From assembly GCA_028583405.1 (NCBI GenBank), contig CM053246.1, positions 21,955,570-22,019,569 on the forward strand: a DNA stretch of 64,000 nucleotides, given 5' to 3'. Made by a program: the position numbers and the translations under genes. The stretch is from Pogonophryne albipinna. Its lineage: Eukaryota; Chordata; Actinopteri; Perciformes; Artedidraconidae. The notes under the pieces were generated by a model. That model was not told the origin of the DNA, did not search any database, and worked only from the letters and a program-made list of their open reading frames with translations. Below are positions 31,117 to 43,800 of the stretch, one piece after another; the first letter of the stretch is position 1, and each line of letters opens with the position of its first letter.

Positions 31117-34100
31117 TAACTGGCCTATTTTTGACAGATGCGGGGAGGGCGGAAGTCAGACGACACAATGTTCCCCTACCCACAAATGCCTTCCTATCAG
31201 AAGACCACTTAGTGGGCTGTGAAAGACTTTTATTGTCAGAGAATCCACTGTGATATTGATAGAAGTTTGGAAATGTTTTGAGAAAAAGGTTGTTTGTGAA
31301 GAATAAATCTACTTTCCCATAATATTTTTCTAGCGCGCATACCTAATTCTTGTTTTGTATCTTGTGTGTGTGAATGAGGGGGCGGCCTACATGCATCTGC
31401 ATGGGTTTAAAAAGAAAAAAAAGAGACAAGGCAATCGTCAACCACACTGAAAAAGACAGACACATGTGTCTCTACCCTCTCCCTTTTTTCTCTAAGCTTT
31501 TACTAATGGCACAGCCCATAATATTTGTCATTATTGTCACATTTGTACGTGAAATTACACTGTTCCTATGTCCCTTGATTCCTAAACTCTCTTTTACACA
31601 CATATGCATGCAAGGGTGTAAGATATAAGAAAAGCAGACATGGAAAGAAGACGTTTTTGACTGAAAGAAAATAGAGAAGTGACATACACATAGGGTAAGT
31701 AGGATACAAGAAAGGGAAGGGGATAAAGAGTTTATATACGTTTTCTTTTATTTTACTTTTATTGTTTGCGGCAGACGGATTAGCACAAAATAGTCAGTTG
31801 CCACAGTTGGGTCGCTTTTAGCAGAAAGGTCAAATGTGGAAGCTTTTATTACCATGATAGAAACATTTTATGGCTGACCCACATTTTCCTGAAAAGACAT
31901 AAATGTTACCGTAACATGGACATTATCATAGCCTCCTTAGAGTTTAGGAGCTCTCCAATGCAATATGGATTAACAGTGATCCACCTTTATGGATTTGTGT
32001 GTGATTTTTCTGACAAATCCCCAGAAAACAGCAGTGGTTTAGGATCACATTCGCGTTGGTTCTGTAAATCACTGTTAAATCTGTACCTGTTTCCTCTTGT
32101 AAATCATATATCTCCAGTTTTTGACCAAAATGAGAAATTATATTTGTTAGACAAATTTAACAGAACACCAGTCTGTGTTAAAAGACAGGTTACATGACTT
32201 AACCATATATAATCTTAGATAAAAGACTTAAGACACCCAAGAGAGTATGCGTACATAGGTTTTTGTCCTGTTTTCTAGTTTCATAATCATAATCAGAAAC
32301 GGGTTTATTGCCAGGTAGGTTCACACATACTGTACGAGGAATTTGACTTGATGTCATGGTGCATAAATAAAATGTAAAACAAAAAATCTCCATATAAAAC
32401 AAAAAATCTAATATAAAACAAAAAATCATTAACGACACTGTAATAAAATATAGTTAGATACTGTAGCAATAAAATAAAGCAGTAAGTCAACCTAGACAGT
32501 GACATCCTCACTGAGTTGGGACAAACGTGTTCCCTTTTAAATTGAAATACACTTTCAGAGCTTACTGTATTCACAAGTCAGGTCCTTACTCACCATTATT
32601 CTCTGTTTCTCTTTCACTTTTTGATACAGCCATACAGTCACATGCACCCACAACACTTACACACACATTCTCGTAGAGTCTCTGTTCATAGTTTGTGAAA
32701 AACAAAAGCCAGAATGAACGATTAATTATGTGATCAGCATTAACAGTAGCTTTGAAAGCAGGAATGTGCAGACCACATAGCACCAGAGGCCTGAGTAAAA
32801 AGAGAGAGAGGGAGAGAGAGGTGATGTCTCGCCAAATCCAGTTAGATCTGAGTCTGACAGAGAGAGAGAACCTTCTGTCTTTCCCATTATCACCTGACTA
32901 CACCAAGTGAAGAACAATTGGAGTGTGTATAACTTTTAAGAAGCCGGTACTATTTCTTTGACTGTCTATATATACAGTATGCTGTTCTTTCAATTTTGTC
33001 TTCTCTGCTTTTTTGAACATTTGCAAACAAACTCCTGATAAAAAGAGCCAAGGAACAAAGACATTTTTTTTTCACTGCTAGTGTTTTTCTGTCCTTTTAG
33101 AGATATGATGAGACAGTAAAAGAATGAGCACTATTGTAAGTGCACACAAATGCTGGTATTCGCGTGGTTACCCATGTTTTTACTGTACAGTGTGTGTTTA
33201 TGAAAACGAGAGACCCAGAGTGGGAGAGGGAGATAAAAAGAAAGAATGGTGAGGGATTACAAAGGATATGTTGGTGTGTATGTGCACAACCGGCCAGCCT
33301 CATTGGCCAGATGAGTTGTGGTCTCTACAAAAGAGCGACTTTAGTGTGATGAGAGGCATTAAACCCAGGGATTAGGTTTGTTGGGCAAGCCAGGGCGGTC
33401 TTTCTGGTTGGCTCACTGGAGGGATGGAGCCCATGTGTCATGTGGATCGTGTTTGGGAGACAGGGCAACAGTGTTTGTGAGCTAGAGTCATGCCTGTCCT
33501 ATGAGACTGCAGTAATTAGCTCTTTAACAGCTATAAAAAACTACCAACATAAATACACATGCACATAAGGAGAAAATCAGCATAATGTGGTTCTCCGGCA
33601 TTTTCAGTAGGATTACCTCATAAGTCATAACACGATTACAAACAAATGAAAAGCAACTCAAACTAACTCATAATTTCTCTGGTGCTTTTGAGTCTGTTTC
33701 CCATCCAAGAAAATGTTAGGAACAATCGAGCAGAAGAAAGAGAGAGAGATAAAGCAGGGAAGGAAGGCTATGATGTAACTAACTGATAGATTAAGACGTC
33801 AGTGCCGGCATCTTTATAAAACTTGCACTACAATATTTTCAGAGTGGTGTAACCATATACAGCATGTATAAAGACAGGTGGGTCTTGTAACATTGCGACT
33901 ATATCTTTCGTCCTTTCTTTCCTTGTCTCCTAATTGTTTTATCCAAACAAATAAAAACATCTATCTAATACAAATGGTAGACCAAAGTAAAATGTAGCCT
34001 AATGTCAAATGGTTTCATGGTTTGTGAAGAGTTGAGATTTGTTGCACAATGGAAAAGGAAGTTATGTAACTCTAATGTTGGGTCAATTAGATTATTGTCA

Positions 34101-34926
34101 GCTTTCTTAAGAGAAACTGCCTCAGGCAATTATGTTCCTGCCATACCATCAAAAAACAATATTGGTACATTTTTACTTTTTGAATGAAAGTATGAGAGAA
34201 AAGTGATTTCCAACTGTACCTGCAATAACAGCCACAGGAAGAAGTGGTGGATCTAGTTTGAGCAGCAATGAGATGTGTAAACCCTAGCACGCAAGTACAT
34301 GCAATTCCTAAGTATTACACATAGAATAACAATAATGTAAATTTGTTGTCGTTTCCCCAGAGGGTTTTTCTGTGATGCCATTGTGTGAGAAGTTGTGGAG
34401 CAGGTGCTATCACAACATAACATCCATGCTGACCAGTGAACTAAGTCAATCATTGATTCATCGTCTTTGTACAGAGCTGTGATAGCCTTGGTGGTTGCCT
34501 TGGGACGGTGTGTTTCAGTGAACAAATATCCTTTGTGTATTAACTGTCAAGTTCTACATTAGTAATTAGAAAAAAACAATCTGTTGAATACAGTAATTTC
34601 TAAATGTTACATAATGTGGGGAAGATATACACAGTTTTCTATTCTAGAGCAATTACGTTTTTTTCCATCAGTTAACTTATTACCAAGGGAGACTGATTGA
34701 TATATTTTATGTCATTAATCATTAACACGTTTATAGTTAAAAGGTCAAGAAGGTTAAATGTGTACCTGCTAAACCAGGTGATAAAAAATGTACCGCCTTC
34801 CAAGGAACTCAAGCAAGTGGGAACTCCCACACATGGTAATAAATCATAATAATAATAATGATCTAGCGTTTCCTTGAAATCGAGCTAAAGCACTGTTTAT
34901 ATGTGTGTGCTCATGCTTGTGCTTGT

Positions 34927-34987
<61 letters not shown>

Positions 34988-36800
34988 TGATTGTGCCATA
35001 GGTGCATTGATACACTTCAAATGTGGTTCCTTATCGGTTATTTTATTTTATTATTTCCTGAGAATAACAATTTTAACAAGTCTGCTTCTGCAGATTACCT
35101 TCGGATGACTGAATCACTAGCTTGCACACAGTAGAAGGAACAACATTGTGTAAATAAAATGATGTCAAAGGAGTGTAAGCCTTTCATATTTATTTGTGTC
35201 TAGTATTATCTTGTTAGGAACAGGATGTACCTCTAAGCTGTTATTTAAGCTTGGAAGATACGTGTTTTATTTATACTGAGAAATGTGTTGTGTAATCATT
35301 GCCTGCATGCTGGATTGTCATGGTGCATTTTCCAGAAGGCTTTAACCTCCCTATTTGTTTGCCATGCAAAAATCTCATTTGCAGATGCTCTCCTCCTACA
35401 TAATTTGAGTGTGTCTTGGTTAGTGAGGTTTGGATTCTTATTTGAATGTTTCCATTCAGCTTTCAATCCCCATACTTCAGTAAAGACCTGAAATCACCTT
35501 TGAAAAAAGCCAGACACTTCCCTTGGTAATGCCATTCCCTTAACAGAGCCAGGTATTTTGTAATAGGCTAGGGAAATTATATTCTTACACTCTATTTCTT
35601 TGTCTTCTAGGTCTTGTCTGCTCTTGAATTTCCCTTGTGTTCTTATCCATGCTAAATTGCCCTAATCTCACTATTCACTTTTTAAGTTCTGCAACATGCA
35701 ATATGAGTTATAAGTGGTGTACTCGCTCCCTCTGGTGCCAACAAATTATAATGGTTTGCAGTTACCGATGATTGTCAAATTGAAATGAACAACAATGACT
35801 TTTTAAAAAGAAATCCATTTTAATTGATAGATTCTACGGGCCACAGAAAATCTAGCACAACCCTCATAATTTATTTTTCACATCAACAGATTTTTGGTGG
35901 ACCTTTTGGCATTTAAACTACAGATATATACCAAAGAATGATGTACAATTCCTTTGACATGCCACAGCTTGAATAGCATTGGTGTGAATAACAGTATTAG
36001 ATATGGCGAAATTCCATTTATCTGCTTTGGTTTCAGTGTGCTGGTACCTTTCACAGCGGGCATTTTCACTTAAATTATGGTTGCATTCTATTTAGAAATA
36101 ATTTTGCATGGCATTTTGCATGCATAATGGCTTTAGACTTGGAACCTTGGAACACCAGAATAGCGTGAAAAGTACACTGAAGCCTTACATGAATACACCT
36201 CTATTTGGTTAGGAATGAATTAAATTAAGGAAAAATCACATTTAGTTTTTCTTATGTCTCTTTATTCATTGTATTGATGTTATTCATATTCATCGATAGA
36301 AGAACTGGTTAATAGTTCTATCTCTAATATTTTACTTTTTCAGTGTTTTGCTCGAGTCTAATCCCATGTAAAACCCTTTGCAAATTGTTTTGCTGTCATT
36401 GGTGTTGTTCTTGGCACCTTTTCCAATTCATTGTAAGATCACACTACAACCGCTAGGTGGCAATACAGAGCTCAGAATCACTAAAGAAGAGCTACTTTTT
36501 TGATTGTCCTGGTCTCGCATCAGCTTGTCTCGTGCAAAAATTCACCATTTCAAACAATTGCTACCTTTCTTTCAAAATTGTATGATTCACATTAGTACGA
36601 CATCGACCTTCTAATAATTAGCATACGTTTGCATGTAATAACTTTGCGTGTGTAATAACTTCAGATTCATAATTGAATCTCCAAAAAGATATACTTGCAT
36701 GTAAATACAACAATATAATGCATTTACGACCTTATGTATTCGACCACGGGAAACATCTCTTTGTGTAACGCCGCAAAGAAAATTAGTCCCAGGATCCCTC
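31117..36800. other. Intergenic DNA upstream of the hemicentin gene
   Basis: No exon-like sequence or domain was recognised in 5.7 kb, apart from a (GT)n run. The proximal part could contain enhancers of hmcn1, but nothing in the sequence identifies them. Confidence 0.45.
34930..34986. repeat. (GT)n microsatellite
   Basis: About 28 uninterrupted GT units. Confidence 0.95.
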
Positions 36801-36822
36801 GAATTCCCCCAAAGCATCTCGT

Positions 36823-36829
36823 CCAATCA
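36823..36829 (+). promoter_or_regulatory. hmcn1: CCAAT box candidate of the hemicentin promoter
   Basis: CCAATCA lies about 390 bases upstream of the start codon, in a segment of raised GC content. No convincing TATA box was found, so the transcription start cannot be placed. Confidence 0.35.
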
Positions 36830-37113
36830 GAGCAGCGCTTTTCTGCATGGGGTTGTCTGCGCCTTGGAGAATTTCTGCCCAGCTGAGAGGTGGTCTTTGT
36901 ATGACAGAGCTGATTGAACAAGGGCTCCTGACTCTGCAGACAACAGACGACAGGCACAGCTGCAGCTGCTGGGACTGCTTGGTTTAGTTCACAGAGAAGT
37001 GAGAGGCTGCGAAGAAGTGAGAAACTGCAGAAGAAGAAGCGCACGAAAACTCTGAGATTCCTGTATCCCTTTGTTAATTGTTCCTCATACATTTCAGTCC
37101 ATTTTAAGAGCCT

Positions 37114-37146
37114 GATGTCTCTACCTTTATCTCGAGAGCTACCCTA
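37114..37146 (+). other. hmcn1: Short upstream open reading frame in the 5' leader
   Basis: ATG at 37114 opens a 10-codon frame ending TAA at 37144-37146, 63 bases before the main ATG. If included in the mRNA it could dampen translation. Whether this segment is transcribed is inferred only from proximity. Confidence 0.35.
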
Positions 37147-37209
37147 AGGTTCGCACTGGCCAGAAGAACATATCTAAGAACTTTGCTTGAGAAGCATCTT
37201 GGATCTGAA

Positions 37210-37465
37210 ATGGGCAGCACATTAGTGTGGCTGTCCCTCGCGCTGTCAGTGGCGTTTTCTGCCGGACAGGACACAGGGAACCCGGCCACAAAGGAGGACA
37301 TCCCGGAGGGGGCATCCACCCTGGCATTCGTCTTCGATGTGACCGGCTCCATGTACGACGACCTGGTGCAGGTCATCGAGGGCGCGTCCAAGATTTTGGA
37401 AACATCCCTGAACAGACCGAAGAAAAATCTGTATAACTTTGCCCTTGTCCCCTTCCACGATCCAG
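37210..37465 (+). CDS. hmcn1: hmcn1 coding exon 1
   Basis: It encodes residues 1-85 plus one base. The start at 37210 is the first in-frame ATG; the frame is open to 37183 upstream, but only with a TTG. A hydrophobic core ([12 protein letters not shown]) forms the signal peptide. The MIDAS Asp/Ser motif lies at residues 43-47. The donor is CCAG|GTAATG, phase 1. Confidence 0.92.
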
Positions 37466-37797
37466 GTAATGTAATGAAACTATGTGGTGTACAATTATGT
37501 TACTTTGCAATGCATGACATTTGTGTTTTTTTTGTTGCAAAACCTCTGATCACTTATTTGGAGTTTAGAAAGTGAGAAATTTGATAGTTTGCTCACAATC
37601 CGCCCTTAGAATGCCTAATGTTCCTCACACCTCCAGAGGAAGGACTCTGTGGGATTTTGTCTCCGCACACAGATGTTCAGCCTGGCGGTCACTATCATTA
37701 GCATTCCGCCAAGTGTGTGGCTTTAGGTTTGCAATGCAGCTTGATGATTATTATCAGCTCTGGGTTCTCTCTCATTCTCAACAGCTAATCATGCCTA

Positions 37798-37843
<46 letters not shown>

Positions 37844-40800
37844 GGGCTATTTAACAGTAACCCCGGTTTGTAGGTCAGAGGTGCAGGCGAACTGTCATGT
37901 CAAATAAGAAGTTCTAAACAATTAGTGTTAAATATTCAGGAATCACATTTTACTCAGATGTATCCCTCCTTGGCAGTGCTATGGGAGTATGTAATTGCAA
38001 ACAAAGCTATTGGTACATACATTCAATGCATCAATGTACATCACTTTCCAAGTAAAATGTTTCCTTACCAACACAACCACAACTTTACTGGAGCTCACTT
38101 TGGAGTTTGAACATTTTGGTGATGGAGAGACTTTTTCTAAGGATGTAAAAGTCCCTCTAATTATTATTTTCTGAGGAGGGTGGAGAGGTCACTTACCTTC
38201 TTGCAAAAGCAGCATCACATCCTGCTGTGATGCCATGTCATGGGGGTTTGTGTGCTGGTTTTAAGGTGAGACAGTTTGATGTCACCCCGTGCAAAAATGC
38301 TCCGTTAACAGCATGAGCAAAGAGGTAACACTCAAGTGTGTACTAGGATAAGAGATAAGATACCTTACATTTGAAGTGTTACAGCAGCACTAATGGGTTG
38401 CATCAGTATAAAAAAAGTACACTCTTTCTACAGAAACACCCCTTTGGATAATCCTTATAGAGGTCATAGAGCAGACTGTGCAGCAGACTGTGTTTGTTGC
38501 AGTCTGAAGTAGTCCTTACGCACTTTAGGGTATAACGTACTACAAATACTTCTTACCATGGACACTCCGTTTTGTGGTATATGTGTAATATCCTGCCAAA
38601 ATGTTATTTAAGACTTTATATGCTTCCCCCTCACTACTTCATGGTATATATTTCAAATGTACTTGGTTTAACTTCAATACACTGCATAGAGAAAAAAACA
38701 AGATTAATCGACAGAGATGATGTGTAGTAGAGAGACAGATTCCTTTTCCAGATGTTTGCTCTCCTCTGCTGAATTTTAGCATGTCACAAATTCTTATGAA
38801 ATTCTTTAATCATAGATTCTGTGCCTAGAATAATTATTATTTTCAAGGAATAAATATGAACAGAATACACAAGTGTAACATTGGTGAATTCCTCATCGTG
38901 TGCCTCAGGGGGGGAATGTAAATCCTAGATCATTAGCAGGTGATTAAAAAGCTGTCATGTATTGTTTCTTGGACAAAGCAAAAGTAGGGAAAGAATACTG
39001 TGATGACAACCTGAATGCAACCTCAAGGCTCGATGAATTGCAGTTTTTTACTACTGTCACTAGGAAGTAATATACCATTCTCCTCTTACAGTAAACAGTA
39101 ACAGCTTGAATCAGTCATTCGAAGTTGACTTCTCTTTGTCCTGCGTCTCACAACCAAGTGATTTCGTTTGCTTCTTAAATTTTTTACGAGGATGTCAGAA
39201 TGTGTTTTCCAAAACCCCCAGGGGAATAGAGGAATGATTAGCACGGCACACTGCAAGCAGGGGTAGCTGAACATTTCCCCAAATGTTGTTCTGCCCCTGC
39301 TTCGCTTTTTGTCCTTCTGCAAAAACATCCCAGACCCTCATAGAGTACTGGTTTTGTTTTCCTAGGAACTTTTTATAGGGTTTGTTTCATTCTGACACAG
39401 ATCCAATTCCTCCACTTTACATCCGACCCAGTGCGATAACGCAGTCCCTCCTGTTTGATTTGGCTCCCTTTAAATCAGAGGCCGGAGCTTCCCCTTTATT
39501 TACACTGCAATCTGACACAGTAAACATTAGAGAGTGTGTTTGTGTATCTGTGTTTCTCGCTGTCTGTGTGTGTGGGTGCTTGTCTGTGTGTGTGAAGCAA
39601 GAGTGTCAGGAGGATGCCTGGATATTGGGGTCAGGCTTGTGTGGGAAGATCAGTCAGGAAGCCTCCCCCCTTTCCTCCATCCTGCAGGGAGAGAAAGAAA
39701 GAGAGAAAGCAAGAGGATACTTCACAAGTCATTTTACTGAGGCACAGAGGTTGTGTGTTCAGCACTGCAGTCTGAAAGCATGGCAATTAATCAATGGTAG
39801 GGTTGATTGTCATCATTGCATACCCTTAGTTACTTTTAAAATGAACCTTTATGATTATCTACCACAAAAAAGCTGTGACAATCTATTCAGTAGCTGATGT
39901 CCAAAGAGCAATGAACAATCCGTTATTAAGAAATCCAGTCTTGGGTGGAGTAGTGAAAGGTGTATTGCAAGCAGATGTTCTGGACTTGTGCACCATTTAT
40001 TTGAAAGTTTACAGCCAAATAAACTTTATTTCACAACACTCTTACCATTACCAAGACAGGAAATGCTGCATTTATCCCAGAATGTATGTTCAATTGTGCA
40101 GTTCTCCAATTAACCATTATAACAAGACAACCTACAAGGTGTGAAGAATGTGTCGTAATGAGTTGGCATGAATTAAAGTGTGTTTATGTGTGTGTGCTGT
40201 TCACGTTTCCGCAGATTAGTTTCCAGAGCCCTCTGAGGTTCTACGTTCTTCGTGGCTCTGCTGACGTACTTACACACGTGCTCGTCCTTGTAAATACTAC
40301 CTTGCTGTGAGAGGGTGGGTTTGTGTCTCTTTACGTTCTTGCTTGTGTGAGTGTTTAATTAGCAACATTTGAGACGGGTCAGAAACCTGAGCCTTGGGTC
40401 TGTGATACTTTTTTGTTGTGTTAGCTGTTTACTATACAGATTTTAAGATGACTATTCGGTTGTTGTTTGTTCTGGCTCAGTCCTTTAATTTGAAGAAATC
40501 ATCTTTTTTCCATATTGGTTCGCAGTGTTGTGCAGTTTTAAATGCCAGAAAGCAAAGGAGCCTACACTTAAATAAGTAATTTAATATTTTGTGCTCAGCC
40601 TTTGTACTTTTCTTGCCTTTACTTATAGTTGTTTTTCTTCTGCATTGTCCTCTACAGGATACTCATTTCTAAAACACCTCCCAAATGCTGCTCCCACTAT
40701 GGAATTGAACACTCTCAGAATCTCTTAGAACAAAAGGTAGAGGTACGGAAAATGTACGCTACTACCCTCTGGACAAAGATTTTGACTTCCTAAGGCTGAT

Positions 40801-43800
40801 ATAACAGCCTAAGAAATGCCTTTATTTCTCAGGCCATTTATTTCACAGTATGTGCCAACTGATTATATCATTCCCTTTATGATTTAGGGTTGATGATGAT
40901 CATAAAGTTCCCTTTTGAACAGTTTTTCCTGGAGGGCATTCAGCAAAACGAACATACTGTATCTCCTTCCTAAAACGATTTGATTGTACTGGATGTGTTC
41001 AAGGAAAGGCACAAGGAATGGTACAGGCCAAACAGAGAGAGACTAACTGGGTGATTTCAGCCTATGATCATCTAGCTTACATATAGAAATTCAGACGCAG
41101 ATTTTGACTTTCCAAAAGGAAATCAATCACCGATGTCTTTGTCTTCAATGTAATTGCTATCAAGTGGTTGTTTCAGCTGTGATTTCTGTATATTGGTTGA
41201 TGGCCTGTCTTGCAACCCTTCTCCAGCCAGTAAACTTTAGTTAGAAGGAGCTGGACCAAAGCTTTGGGTGTGGTGTGATGAGAGAAGATGACGGGATTGC
41301 TTCTACCTCCTCTGAATGATCAAAGGCACTCATCTCAGAGTTCTCTTTGTTGGTGTTCAGCGTCTTCTTCCACAGTCCCCTTTTCCCTTTGTTTCCTTCT
41401 TTCCAGAGCAGCAGTTTTCTGAACTTCCCCGCCCGTGTGAGATTACAAGGTGCCTGCGTTTATCTGGACACAGTCAATAATGATGCTATTAGGCAGGAAT
41501 GCCAAAAGAGAGAGGTGGAGGTTTTTGGAGGATTAGAGGAGGAGAGAGGAGTGTGGCAGACTACAATGTGTGTCTCTGTTTCAAGTTGCCCTAGAATATT
41601 AAAATGGCCTTTAATTTTTGGACTGTACATGGACCTTCTGAAGTGCCCCGAGGTGCTCTTAGTGCTATAGTTTTAACTCTATTTAGCTTTGTAATTGGTA
41701 CTCAGCAGTTTATTCCCTTTCATCTAGGAAGGCAGCACATACCTGAGGGCTGCTTCAGGAACACTTGGAATGTTGCCCATTTGGTTCCCAGTTAACAAAT
41801 GTACGTAAAAAGGATTAAGGGACTCCAAGGCTATTGTGAATAGAGGATGTTGCTGGTGTGGTCGCAGGTAGTTGACCTTTGGATGCAGTGTTTGACCTGA
41901 ATTACCCTTGTGTCAAACGTTTCTGGTACTTTGTACTCTCCACCATGTTTGCTTTGTTTCCCTCCAGGCTGTGGATTTGTTTTTCAACATCTGTTGAATT
42001 CTGAGCCTCATCCTGAGGTCCTGAGGGTGCCTGTGCCCAGGTCATGAACTTCAAGGCTCGCACTCAATATTGTCTTGACCTTTTGTTCATAGCTTTTTTG
42101 TTTGTTTTCCAGTATCTCTCAGGTAACTGTCTGAGCGTGGAGGCGGACACGTTAGACAGGCTGCAGTAGTGAATGAATAGACTGGGTACTTTTATAGGAC
42201 ACTTTGCTGTAGGGGTGAAATAATTGAGATGGAAAGGAAGAATAGGAAGAGCTAATGTAATACCACTAAATATGTTTTTCATCTCACCAGACTTAGAAAG
42301 TTGATTATGTGACAGCATTACAAAATGATGTAGACAATGGGAATTCATTCGGCATTCATTTAAAATGACGCCACTCTATTCGTACCATCTCAAACATTCA
42401 ACCTGGCTCAACTTTTGCCGCAGTCCAATTGGAAGTCGATGATTGGCATGTTTTTGCTGTTTTTTTGTGAACAGGACAGAATGATTTAAACTGTGATAGC
42501 TTTCCAGACTCGTAACATCCTGTCTCATAATATTATACATTTATAATCCATTGTGCAGTGTTTTGGTGATGGTTCTTTACCTCAGTAGGACCTGAAACAA
42601 CATGCCGGCAAAAGTATTATTTAATATTACACAGAAATGAACAATCTTTTAAAGTCTATTCCTTCTGTGTCACAAATGTACATTTTATTGCCTGTCTCAG
42701 ATGTGTTCTGGGGCAGACATGTTTACCTGACCTATCGCTAACTCTTACCATGTGTCCACCGGCAGCCAGTCGCTCCACATCCATTTATCTAAAAGAGCTG
42801 ATCACCCGAGGCAAATCAGGTGATTTTGATAACAGCTGCCACTGCTTGCCTTATGTTAGTAGTGCAGTGGCCCAACATATCGTGTTCAGAAATATATGTC
42901 TAATATAGTTATCAATAACATACTGACCTATTTAATGATTCTATAACAACATCTTAGGTCCCATAATCACTTCACATTGACATGGTATGGCATGCATGAG
43001 CTCACTTTCTTTACTCTGTAAGCTATTTATGTACATTTTAGTTGAAACACATGTTAGGATTTAGGAGATTGGCTAGTTTCCTTAGAATGACATTTACTGT
43101 CAAGCCTTTAATACCAGAGCGTTGTGCTTCAGTCAGACAACTCATGTATTGAGTTATTCTGTATTCACCACCACACACAGGCATTTATTAGTGCTTTATG
43201 ATCCTCATACATACAAAAGAGAGGTCAATGAGTGTGAACATTGGAGTAACATATGTCAGTGTGCCACAACCTCAAATGAATATTAATGTTCTTGTACTTT
43301 TGTTGAATACGTAGATAGGAAATAGTTTGCTAACACGTTCTCCTTCTTTATAAGGTGATAATCTGTCAGTGTTGTTGCCAGAAATGTCCATTTTTGTTGC
43401 GTTAATCAAATTCCGTCTCCGAGGCCAGCTTTATTACGAGTCATTCTGCCTTGTAAAGGTTTAACGATCTGATTATCACAGGAAGATACCTGAGCAGGAG
43501 GTTTATAGTAACAGTGTGTACTAGATGAGCTCATGGGCTGCTGTGGAAGAAGACTCATGAGTGTCGGCTTGCTGGCAGTTTTGGCCGTGAGCCAAATCTC
43601 TACGATGCTTTCTGGGCCTGCATGGCTTAAAGATGGAAGCAAGGGATTGAAGAAAAAGGGAAACCACTAGGCATCTTAAATGTTTGAGTGACATGGAGGC
43701 CTGTGTAGTTTTTAATTGTGGCAAATGTGTTTAAAAATCTGAATTACTGGCTGCAAGGCTGAAGGTCAGGCTCTCAGTGCCCTCTGCCCCTGCTCTGGGG

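Noticed and set aside
37183..37209. N-terminal extension of hemicentin from 37183
   Set aside because: The codon there is TTG, and the extension would precede the signal peptide. ATG 37210 starts the hydrophobic leader directly.
37466..37575. Readthrough of exon 1 into the following sequence
   Set aside because: A consensus donor lies at 37466, and exon 2 restores the conserved protein in phase, so the downstream codons are intronic.
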